Positions 1 through 6,192 of a stretch of 7,859 bases of DNA are shown here, piece by piece. The notes beneath the pieces are model-generated. The model was not told the origin of the DNA. It worked only from the letters and a program-made list of their open reading frames with translations, and did not search any database. Source of the stretch: Chloroflexia bacterium (GTDB lineage: Bacteria; Chloroflexota; Chloroflexia; Thermomicrobiales; UBA6265); contig JACCUV010000094.1 in NCBI GenBank assembly GCA_013698495.1, forward strand, positions 1-7,859. The letters are read 5' to 3'. The position numbers were made by a program, and so were the translations under genes. Position 1 is the first letter of the stretch. Every line of letters starts with the position of its first letter.

Positions 1-187
1 GAAAAGAAGACCGCCGCCTGACCGGCCGAGTTAGCTCCGCCGGCGATAAACACCTCGCCGTTCTGGAGCGCGTTGGCGCCGGTTCGCGCCGAACCGTAGT
101 AGACGCCGCGCCCGGTTAATCCGGCGATTCCTGGGGCATCGAGCAGGCGGTAGGTCACGCCGATGGCGATGGCCGCGCGAGCGCGAT
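1..187 (-). pseudogene. Fragment of thioredoxin-reductase-like FAD/NADPH oxidoreductase
   Basis: The minus strand reads continuously from about 187 to the left edge. It includes RLLDAPGIAGLTGRGVYYGS, followed shortly by GEVFIAGGANSAGQAAVFF. This matches the stretch of thioredoxin-reductase-like flavoproteins that joins the end of the first FAD segment to the NADPH-binding Rossmann motif (family form GGGNSAGQAA). In many bacteria this enzyme is fused to a response-regulator domain and encoded beside a sensor kinase. The protein continues out of the window to the left. Its N-terminal half, which should lie to the right of 187, is missing: that DNA instead codes for a kinase domain on the other strand. 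Without its FAD-binding N-terminus it cannot be a working reductase. The family call is by recognition of motifs. I am fairly sure of the homology, and less sure whether the break is biological or an assembly join. Confidence 0.7.
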
Positions 188-623
188 TCGCACGTTCAGG
201 GACGGTCAGCTGGCGGTTGCGGAGATCAGCGTCGATGGGTCCGGGATTCCGGGCGAGCATCTCTCCCGGATTTTCGAGCCGTTCTACACCACGAAACCTC
301 AAGGCGAAGGCTCCGGACTCGGCCTGGACATCGCCTGGCGAATCGTGAAAGAAGAACATGGCGGCCAGATCACCGTCGATTCGGAGTCTGGCCGGACCAC
401 GTTCCGGGTGGCGATTCCCATTTGTCGCGAGACCGAGGCGAACGACTCAGCCCACGCTGTGCGAGGTGGCGGAGTCGAACTTCTACGCCGTCTCGATCCC
501 GATGCTCAGCGAGTGCGTCTACAGCGCCGACGAGGTCGCCGCCAGCAACGGACAGACCAGACTACTGGACCCGTAGGCGCCGCGGGACACCTTGGCCGCA
601 TTCGTACAAAACTGTTCGACTGA
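174..623 (+). pseudogene. Fragment of sensor histidine kinase (C-terminal ATPase domain)
   Basis: The plus-strand frame from about 174 encodes AIRTFRDGQLAVAEI and then three classic HATPase_c boxes. They are G1 (DGSGIP, 234-251), the F box (IFEPFYTTK, 270-296) and G2 (GEGSGLGL, 303-326). HGGQITVDSESGRTTFRVAIP follows, the usual end of the fold. The N box, the phospho-accepting histidine region and any sensor domain are absent. The frame has a stop at 117-119 and no ATG, GTG or TTG before the G2 box (first is a GTG at 345), so no active kinase can be made. Recognisable homology ends near 425. The frame then stays open to a stop at 621-623, but codon bias moves to another frame. Kinases of this type are often encoded next to thioredoxin-reductase fusions, so this and the fragment on its left may come from one locus. 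Confidence 0.75.
442..576 (+). pseudogene. Unidentified C-terminal coding fragment
   Basis: In the plus-strand frame that ends with TAG at 574-576, the codons from 457 to 573 have G or C at the third position in 36 of 39 cases. That is typical of real genes here and unlike the overlapping kinase frame over the same stretch. The peptide begins TLCEVAESNFYAVSIPML and ends NGQTRLLDP. I do not recognise the family. The frame is open further upstream, but there it overlaps the kinase domain, which is clearly coding in its own frame. This piece therefore seems to be the 3' end of a third gene, joined near 430-460. A chance open frame is possible but less likely given the codon bias. Confidence 0.4.
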
Positions 624-700
624 TCATGACCGTCCTACCCACCGACACAGGCGGACGCTGGAAGTGATGGCCAATCTCAGTTTGACCTCCTGGATTGCCA

Positions 701-736
701 TGCGGGTTGTATCCCGGAAACGAAATACAACCCGCA
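701..736 (-). terminator. Perfect 12-bp inverted repeat past the surface-protein gene
   Basis: Positions 701-712 (TGCGGGTTGTAT) are exactly reverse-complemented at 725-736 (ATACAACCCGCA), with a 12-nt loop. On the minus strand the hairpin starts 12 nt after the TAA stop of the choice-of-anchor L gene, the normal place for a transcription terminator. No run of U follows the stem on the minus strand or the plus strand. It could therefore be a U-less terminator, an mRNA 3' stabilising hairpin, or a protein-binding palindrome. The structure is certain from the sequence; the function is inferred. Confidence 0.55.
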
Positions 737-748
737 GGTTCCCGTTCG

Positions 749-2257
749 TTATTGCGCGTGCGCGCGATGCCCGACGACTCGCGATACAGCCAACATGGCG
801 AGGGTTCCACTGATCAACGTCAGGATCAGGAAGGCTGAGCCTGATACCGAATCAGTCTCACCGGCGCCAGTGTCCGGCAGGCCCGTGACCACAATGGAAC
901 CTGTGGTTCCGCCGGTTGACAGGGTCGCGGGCTGCACCGGCGGCTTGCTGGTCACCGGTGGCTTTTCTGTGCCTGGATCGGGTGGCGTGCCAGGATCCGG
1001 ATCTGGATCGGGTGGAGGCACGACCACGAAACTGCTGGCCCGAATGAACACATTGCTGTCGAGTGAGGTGTCCCCACGGTCCGCAATCGCCAACTTGATC
1101 GTGTTCGACTGCCCGGGGATGACACTGGCGGTGCAAGTGAGCACCGTGGTCAACCCGTCCATCTCGGTGTTGATCGATCCTCCACCATCTTCGAGATCGT
1201 TATTGCGGTAGAAAGTTGAATTCGACCCCAGGTTGATCGAGTTGACTGACACGAGGGCTCCGTCGATTGTCGCGCAGTTGACGCCGTTGATAAAGAACGC
1301 GAAGACATCGTTGAACTGGGAGCCAACAAACTCGTTGTATTCGTCGGAGGCGAAAACATACTCGAACTGGACGACATTGCCGCTCGGCACAAAGTCAAAC
1401 GTCAATACCGCCGCGTCCAACGTGCTGCCTTCGACAAGCGCATCGAGATCAGCGTCGCCGGGGAGGCCATTTTGCGTTGTGATGCTGTCTGACACATTCG
1501 GTCCAACAACGTCGTTGATATTGCCGGAACCCATAATGATTCCGGCACCGAAACCGATAATGCCCAATCCGCCACTGAATTGGCCAAGCGCATTCTCGGC
1601 GCCAACGAAACTGATATTCTCGAACGTGATGCCTGTGCCGACGAGGACCGCGACCACGTTCTCCGGTGTGTCAGTGTTTGTCACAAGACCTGGCAACTGG
1701 AGGATTGACACATCGGACGGAGCCTCGCCCTCAGTGAGCGCGTCAACGGCTGCTTCCATCTCGGGTTCCAACTCGGCGTCTTCCAGCGACACGAGCGCAA
1801 TGTTTTCCCCCTCGACCGATTCCAGCGCGAGGGCCGCGATCTCCGCGTCACCGGGCTCTGGAGCGTCGTCAGTTGATACAGGAGCGCTGGTCTCGGCCGG
1901 CGCCGTCTCCAGACTCTCTGGATCGATTTGAGCATCACCTGAAGGTTCGGTTGTGTCGACTTCGACCGCTTCCGCGGGAAGTGTTGACTCGTCACCAGAT
2001 TCGTTAACGACAACGTCAGCGACCGGTGGTGGCGCAGGCTCGAACTCATCCTCGCTTCCGGCGCCGTCGGCCGGATCAGATTCCGGCGGAGCCGGGTCAT
2101 CCGTGGTCGCGCCCACATCGGTCTCTGCGGGAACGTCCGAAGTGATTGAAGGATCGGACTCGGGCACGTTGTCCTGCGCATACGCGACAGGACCAAGAAG
2201 TCCGAAGCTGAGCAGCACTCCAAGCAACAGGAAAAATGAATGCCTTCCGATGCGCAT
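749..2257 (-). CDS. Choice-of-anchor L domain surface protein with LPXTG anchor
   Basis: This 502-residue secreted protein starts with a signal peptide (MRIGRH, hydrophobic core, AYA before Q28). Residues 28-190 are low-complexity and rich in Asp, Glu, Pro, Ala, Ser and Thr, with 46 acidic and no basic residues. Residues about 184-413 match the choice-of-anchor L domain. The anchors are VQFEYVFASDEYNEFVGSQF, FNDVFAFFINGVNCATIDG, VSVNSINLGSNSTFY and IKLAIADRGDTSLDSNVF. C328 and C375 could form a disulfide. A Pro/Asp spacer (413-443) precedes a sorting signal: LPDTG at 460-464, a hydrophobic segment at about 474-492, and a tail with R493, H497 and R498. Sortase would attach it to the cell wall, but no sortase gene lies in the window. 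The domain occurs with several kinds of surface anchor, and its biochemical role is not established. The ATG has a good ribosome-binding site (2261-2270). It is probably transcribed alone, since about 260 nt separate it from the upstream operon. Confidence 0.9.
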   Translation of the reverse strand: MRIGRHSFFLLLGVLLSFGLLGPVAYAQDNVPESDPSITSDVPAETDVGATTDDPAPPESDPADGAGSEDEFEPAPPPVADVVVNESGDESTLPAEAVEVDTTEPSGDAQIDPESLETAPAETSAPVSTDDAPEPGDAEIAALALESVEGENIALVSLEDAELEPEMEAAVDALTEGEAPSDVSILQLPGLVTNTDTPENVVAVLVGTGITFENISFVGAENALGQFSGGLGIIGFGAGIIMGSGNINDVVGPNVSDSITTQNGLPGDADLDALVEGSTLDAAVLTFDFVPSGNVVQFEYVFASDEYNEFVGSQFNDVFAFFINGVNCATIDGALVSVNSINLGSNSTFYRNNDLEDGGGSINTEMDGLTTVLTCTASVIPGQSNTIKLAIADRGDTSLDSNVFIRASSFVVVPPPDPDPDPGTPPDPGTEKPPVTSKPPVQPATLSTGGTTGSIVVTGLPDTGAGETDSVSGSAFLILTLISGTLAMLAVSRVVGHRAHAQ

Positions 2258-2260
2258 GTT

Positions 2261-2270
2261 CCCTCTCCCC
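2261..2270 (-). promoter_or_regulatory. Ribosome-binding site of the surface-protein gene
   Basis: On the minus strand GGGGAGAGGG precedes the ATG at 2257, with the GGAG core 7 nt away. It supports the chosen start, which also gives a complete signal peptide. Confidence 0.7.
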
Positions 2271-2444
2271 GACCGGTCTCCGGCGGCAACAGTCTTGCGT
2301 CAGTGTATTCCCCACCTGCCTACACAAAGGACGCATGTCACATTCTGCCGAGAACCCAGCCAATTGTCGTATCAACATAGTAGATTGGGACCCAGCTAGC
2401 ATTCTATAGAGTTGGGTTGTGATTGGAAATATGTCATTCATTTA

Positions 2445-2472
2445 TGTTTAGGTAGACCTGTAGTTCTGTCGA
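2445..2472 (-). promoter_or_regulatory. Possible promoter of the surface-protein gene in an AT-rich patch
   Basis: Positions 2401-2460 are only about one third G+C, against a GC-rich background. On the minus strand TCGACA (2467-2472; five of six matches to TTGACA) and TAAACA (2445-2450; three of six matches to TATAAT) are 16 bp apart. A second -10-like element, TATAGAAT, lies at 2402-2409 without a matching -35. The rest of the gap 2258-2517 shows no gene. The base composition is seen directly; the exact promoter is a weak inference. Confidence 0.25.
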
Positions 2473-2517
2473 AAGAACCATCCCTCAACACATTCGGGTA
2501 ATGCTGGGGAGCCGACG

Positions 2518-3435
2518 TCAGGTCTTGCGCTGCCGGGGATCAAGGGCGTCGCGGAGGCCGTCGCCGAGAAGGTTGCAGCCGAGCACGACGAGCGTGATCG
2601 CGATCCCGGGGTACATCATCAATTGCGGCGCATTGAGGAAAAACAATCGCCCGTCGCTGAGCATCGTCCCCCACTCGGGCGTCGGAGGTTGGGCCCCGAG
2701 TCCCAGGAAACTGAGTCCCGAGATCGCCAGCATCAGCGAGCCCAGTTCCAATGTGGCGAGCACGATCACCGACGGGATCACGTTCGGCAGGATGTGCCGC
2801 CATATCATCCGTCCACTGCCGCATCCGCAACAATGGGCGGAGAGGACGTAGTCGTTCTGGACCACCTTCAGCGTCAGTCCCCGCACCACCCGCGCATAGT
2901 CCACCCACCAGACCGCGACCATCCCGATCAGCACGTTTGGCAGGCTCGGACCCAGCATCCCGACGATCGCCAGCGCGAGGACGATGCTCGGGAAGGCCAG
3001 CAACACATCGACCAACCGCATCAGCAGATCGTCGACGATTCCACCGAAGTACCCGGCGATAATCCCGATCGTGACTCCCAGCAGGACGATCCCGGCGGCG
3101 GCGAGCCCCGCCGCGCCGAGGGTCCAGCGCGCGCCAAAGACAAGCCGGCTGAACAGATCGCGACCGAGGTTATCCGTGCCGAGCCAGTGCGCGCTCGATG
3201 GCGACGAGAGGTTTGCGGTGGGATCGAGCTCCGAAGGGTCGTACGGCGCGATCACGCCCGCGAATACAGCGGCAATCGTGACGAGCAGCAAGATGCCGAG
3301 CCCGACCAGAGCCGATCGATCCTGGACAACGCCCCGCAGCGAGGTGAATCGCCTCGGTTTCCATTCATCGGCGAGCGTGGCGGCGCCGCGAAACGGTGAG
3401 GCGACGGCATGGGCAGATGTGGTGGACTGGGCCAT
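2518..3435 (-). CDS. ABC transporter permease, NikC/DppC/OppC type
   Basis: This is an inner-membrane subunit of a peptide/nickel-type ABC importer, about 305 residues, the usual length. Numbering from the first Met at 3441, it has an N-terminal cytoplasmic stretch and a first membrane helix at about 45-65. Next comes the family signature WLGTDNLGRDLFSRL (86-100), then helices to about 180. The EAA coupling loop ends in HILPN (216-220), and LSFLGLG, PEWGTM and GDGLRDALDP lie near the end. These features match NikC and DppC. The EAA loop is odd: SAHCCGCGSG replaces the usual AARALGAS-like core. Two starts are possible. The ATG at 3441 overlaps the upstream stop as ATGA but has GAGGAG directly against it. 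The ATG at 3435 has GAGGAG (3442-3447) at a proper 6-nt distance, so it is preferred. It is the last gene of the operon and pairs with the permease just upstream. Confidence 0.92.
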   Translation of the reverse strand: MAQSTTSAHAVASPFRGAATLADEWKPRRFTSLRGVVQDRSALVGLGILLLVTIAAVFAGVIAPYDPSELDPTANLSSPSSAHWLGTDNLGRDLFSRLVFGARWTLGAAGLAAAGIVLLGVTIGIIAGYFGGIVDDLLMRLVDVLLAFPSIVLALAIVGMLGPSLPNVLIGMVAVWWVDYARVVRGLTLKVVQNDYVLSAHCCGCGSGRMIWRHILPNVIPSVIVLATLELGSLMLAISGLSFLGLGAQPPTPEWGTMLSDGRLFFLNAPQLMMYPGIAITLVVLGCNLLGDGLRDALDPRQRKT

Positions 3436-3437
3436 CC

Positions 3438-4376
3438 TCATCTCCTCGCCAGACGAATGCGCGGGTCGATCAGGCCGTAACCGATGTCGACGATCAGGTT
3501 GATCAGCAGGAAGGCCGTGCCCATGAAGATCACAAATCCCTGGATCATCGGGTAGTCGCGATCGAAAATCGCGTCGACCACGAGTTTACCAATCCCCGGC
3601 CAGGAAAAGATCGTCTCCACAATCACCGCTCCGCCGAGCATCCCGGCGAAGCGCATCCCGAGCACGGTCGAAATCGGAATCATCGTGTTTCGCAGCGCAT
3701 GGCGAACCAGCAGCGTCCTGGAGTGCAATCCCTTGGCCCGTGCGGTGCGGATGTAGTCCTGACCCAGGGTTTCAAGCATCTCCGAGCGGGTCAGGCGCAT
3801 CAGGCTGGCGCTGCCGCCGATGCCAAGGGTCAGGGCCGGCATTACGGCGTGTTGCCACGTCTGGCTCCCGGCCACAGGGAGCATCCCGAGCCGCACCGAA
3901 AAGAGCAGGATCAGCAGGTAGGCGACCCAGTACGATGGCATCGAAGCCCCGAGCAGGGCAACCACCCGGCTGAGATGGTCGATCGGACCGCGACGATAGA
4001 CAGCCGCCAGCACGCCGAGCGGAATCGCGATTGCGATCGCCAGCAGAAGACCGCCGCCGGCGATCTGCAACGTCGTTGGAAACCGCTCGACGAGCGATTC
4101 GAGCACGGGTTTGCCGGTCCGGTACGACAGTCCAAGATCGCCGGTCAGGGCATTCCCCAGCCAGTTCAGATACTGAACCGGTGGGGAATCGTTCAATCCC
4201 ATTTGTTCCCGCGCGGCGGCGGTCTCGGCGCCCGTTGGTTGGCGACCGAGCGCCCGCTGCAGCGCGAGCCGGGCAGGATCGCCGGGCGCGAGATTGGCGA
4301 GCAAAAACGCGACCAGCGAAATCCCGATCCAGACAGGCACAAGATAGAGCAACCGGCGAAGGACGAATTGAACCAC
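3438..4376 (-). CDS. ABC transporter permease, NikB/DppB/OppB type
   Basis: This 312-residue inner-membrane permease is the partner of the NikC/DppC-type subunit encoded just downstream; together they form the channel. It begins MVQFVLRRLLYLVPVWIGIS, the usual first helix of the family. It has a long extracytoplasmic loop with GDPARLAL and MGLN (about 31-62), helices from about 101, and the motif LLGASMPSYWVAYLLILLFS (141-160). LPVAGSQTWQHAVMPA (166-181) is followed by an EAA loop (about 207-235) with a regular ARAKGL core. It ends with SWPGIGKLVVDAIFDRDYP and DPRIR. The FDRDYP and NLIVD...DPRIR features resemble nickel permease NikB more than many peptide permeases, but that does not prove the substrate. 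The start codon is GTG, 7 nt past the stop of the binding-protein gene. GGAG within that gene's last codons may serve as the ribosome-binding site. Translation is probably coupled. Confidence 0.93.
   Translation of the reverse strand: MVQFVLRRLLYLVPVWIGISLVAFLLANLAPGDPARLALQRALGRQPTGAETAAAREQMGLNDSPPVQYLNWLGNALTGDLGLSYRTGKPVLESLVERFPTTLQIAGGGLLLAIAIAIPLGVLAAVYRRGPIDHLSRVVALLGASMPSYWVAYLLILLFSVRLGMLPVAGSQTWQHAVMPALTLGIGGSASLMRLTRSEMLETLGQDYIRTARAKGLHSRTLLVRHALRNTMIPISTVLGMRFAGMLGGAVIVETIFSWPGIGKLVVDAIFDRDYPMIQGFVIFMGTAFLLINLIVDIGYGLIDPRIRLARR
3442..3447 (-). promoter_or_regulatory. Ribosome-binding site deciding the start of the second permease
   Basis: GAGGAG on the minus strand lies immediately before the ATG at 3441 but 6 nt before the ATG at 3435. 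The spacing favours the inner start and makes the gene begin just after the preceding stop. Confidence 0.5.
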
Positions 4377-4383
4377 CTTCTGG

Positions 4384-5973
4384 CTACTCCGCCAGCGTCA
4401 ACGATGTCCAGCGCTGGTTCACGCCCGAAGCGTGAAGATCGAACGAGGCGACTGCGTCGGTGTGCCCGATGATGCGATAGAACCCGCATAGCGGGGTGAC
4501 CACGCGCTCTTCATTGATCACAATGTTCATCGCCTCGGCGGCGGCTTCCTGGACTTCCGCGATGTCGGTCGCCTCACGGCTGCGCGTGATCGTGGTATCG
4601 AACTCCTCGCCGGTGGCGAAGGCGCGTCCATACGCAGTCGCCTCCGGTTCGCCGCCCTCTTCCGGGCTCCGGAACAGCAACTCCGGCAGGAAGGCGGGAT
4701 TTCCGTCGTTCTGGCTGCCGGCTTCGAGCCAAAGGTCGCCCTCGCCGAGACCCAAACGCTGCTCGTAGGTGGCGGTGTCGGGAGTCTGGATGATCTCCAG
4801 GTCGATTCCAATGTCGCCGAGCTGTGCCTGAATCAGTTCCGGCACCGAACCGTGGTCGGCGGCGGTGCCGTAGCCGTTGATAATCGTGAGGTTGAGGGCG
4901 CGGCCATCCTTTTCGCGAACTCCCCCCTCGCCTTCGACCCAACCCGCCGCTTCCAGCACTTCGCGGGCACGTTCCGGGTCGAATTCCGGGGCGGAGACGA
5001 GCGACGCCGAGTCGCCGAGGATCGCCGGCGGAATCATCGTCGTGCCGGGTTCGGCATTGCCCTGCCAGGCGCTGTCGATCACTTGCTGGCGGTCAATCGC
5101 GATCGAAACCGCCTCCCTCACAGCAATGTCCTGACCCAAATCGTACGGCTCGACGCCGTGGATGTTCATGTACATTGCTTCGTAGGCGCCGACCGGCCCG
5201 CTGACCAGCGTGGCGCCGGCGGCCTCGACCTCGCTTGCCGATTGGCGCGGGACATCGACGATGAGGTCGACATCGCCGGCCTGCAGGGCGAGCAGTCGCG
5301 CCGTCGGATCGGCATAGAACTGGAATGTGATTTCGCCCACGCCGGCGCCCGACTCGCCCCAGTACTCCGGGTTCGCTTCGACCGTGTAGTGGTCGGCCGC
5401 GACGTACTCAACTTCCCGGAACGGCCCAGTCCCATTGCGCGATTCGGCCGGATTCAGGCCCGGCGGCAGAATCGAGTTGTTGGGGTGCCCGATCTGCTCC
5501 ATCATCCGCATGTTGACGTAGGTCGGGGTGATTTCGATCGTGGAGTCGTCGACAATCACGGCCGATTCCTCGCCGATGCCCATCACACCGCCGCCGTTCG
5601 AAGCGATCCGGTCCATCGTGTACTTGACGGCCTCGGCGTTGAACGGAGTGCCATCGTGAAACGAGACACCCTCGCGCAGTTTCAACCGCCAGGTGCTCGG
5701 CTCGACGAACTCCCACGACTCGGCCAACAGCGGCTCGATCTGGTAGTCAGGGGTGAGGTAAACCAGCGATTCGAAGATGTTGGTGTTGAGCGGGAAGAAC
5801 CCGATGTTCGCGCGTTCGTCCGTTCGGTAGCCATCCTCCGAGACGCCGACGCGGACCGACCCCGATGACGCTTCCTGGGCGCTTGTCGACTTGCCGATCG
5901 CGACCGCGATCCCGGCGGCTCCTGTCGCCAACATCAATTGCCGGCGATCGATTCCACGGTGAGAAATACTCAT
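4384..5973 (-). CDS. Family 5 extracellular solute-binding protein, Tat-exported
   Basis: This is a 529-residue ligand-binding protein of the peptide/nickel/opine ABC importer class (SBP_bac_5), first gene of its operon. The N-terminus has a twin-arginine motif, DRRQLML with R10 and R11. A weakly hydrophobic stretch follows, with a likely cleavage near A32 (TSA before Q33), so it should be exported folded by the Tat system. No lipobox Cys is present; C496 is the only cysteine. Family landmarks in order are NTNIFESLV (63-71), LAESWEF (83-89), WRLKLREGVSFHDGTPF (95-111), GTGPF (181-185), NPEYWGE (201-207), ADPTARLLALQAGDVDLI (221-238), AVREAVSIAIDR (284-295) and EAAGWVEGEGGVREKDGR (341-358). 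VREKDGR resembles the equivalent stretch of NikA, but metal-ligand residues cannot be judged. The ATG at 5973 is chosen because AAGGGAAAGG lies 7 nt upstream. An in-frame ATG at 5997 has no ribosome-binding site and would put eight residues before the Tat motif. Confidence 0.93.
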   Translation of the reverse strand: MSISHRGIDRRQLMLATGAAGIAVAIGKSTSAQEASSGSVRVGVSEDGYRTDERANIGFFPLNTNIFESLVYLTPDYQIEPLLAESWEFVEPSTWRLKLREGVSFHDGTPFNAEAVKYTMDRIASNGGGVMGIGEESAVIVDDSTIEITPTYVNMRMMEQIGHPNNSILPPGLNPAESRNGTGPFREVEYVAADHYTVEANPEYWGESGAGVGEITFQFYADPTARLLALQAGDVDLIVDVPRQSASEVEAAGATLVSGPVGAYEAMYMNIHGVEPYDLGQDIAVREAVSIAIDRQQVIDSAWQGNAEPGTTMIPPAILGDSASLVSAPEFDPERAREVLEAAGWVEGEGGVREKDGRALNLTIINGYGTAADHGSVPELIQAQLGDIGIDLEIIQTPDTATYEQRLGLGEGDLWLEAGSQNDGNPAFLPELLFRSPEEGGEPEATAYGRAFATGEEFDTTITRSREATDIAEVQEAAAEAMNIVINEERVVTPLCGFYRIIGHTDAVASFDLHASGVNQRWTSLTLAE

Positions 5974-5980
5974 CCCCGAT

Positions 5981-5990
5981 CCTTTCCCTT
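5981..5990 (-). promoter_or_regulatory. Ribosome-binding site of the solute-binding protein
   Basis: On the minus strand AAGGGAAAGG ends 7 nt before the ATG at 5973. It lies inside the reading frame that would be used from the ATG at 5997, so it argues for the inner start. Confidence 0.6.
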
Positions 5991-6192
5991 GTCGCATGGC
6001 GACGATTGAAACACTTGCCCGAGAGACTCGATTTTCTGTACACGGTCATTGTCGCAGAAGACTTCCAATACCGGTAGGGGGTATCGCAGAACGAGGCGAG
6101 TTCCGTGCGCCGATATTCATTGCCCGTTCGATGAACAGGAGCATATTCAGTTAACAATCGGGGTGGGGCAAATGAAACGGGCTCGGAATCGT
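5991..6192 (-). other. Intergenic leader of the transporter operon
   Basis: This roughly 200-nt gap lies between the AI-2E gene and the transporter operon and shows no credible gene. It is more AT-rich than its flanks around 6019-6070 and 6110-6160, so the operon promoter is probably here. The best pair I can see on the minus strand is TTGCCC with GAATAT 17 bp downstream, which is weak. No strong hairpin follows the AI-2E stop codon, so read-through from that gene is possible. Confidence 0.3.

Noticed and set aside
1233..1931. 232-residue Ser/Thr-rich plus-strand open frame opposite the surface protein
   Set aside because: It is the mirror of the choice-of-anchor L domain and acidic stalk; the Ser/Thr richness comes from antisense Gly/Glu/Asp codons. 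No start signal or motif supports it.
2463..2478. GTTCT-N6-AGAAC as a LexA (SOS) box
   Set aside because: Known boxes have GAAC facing inward to GTTC with a short spacer. Here the half-sites are in the opposite order and wider apart.
2623..4472. Long plus-strand open frames opposite the two permease genes (258 and 358 residues)
   Set aside because: They are rich in Arg, Gln, His and Pro, have no recognisable motif, and lie entirely opposite permeases with clear family signatures. Long antisense frames are expected in GC-rich coding DNA.
4852..5868. 338-residue plus-strand open frame opposite the solute-binding protein
   Set aside because: Its composition (Arg/Asp/Val repeats) is what antisense of a GC-rich gene gives. 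The minus-strand gene has family motifs along its whole length.
4384..5973. Nickel-binding protein NikA as a firm name
   Set aside because: Several stretches and both permeases lean towards the nickel subfamily, but metal-ligand residues cannot be confirmed by eye, and there is no nickel enzyme, NikR-like gene or nickel riboswitch in the window.
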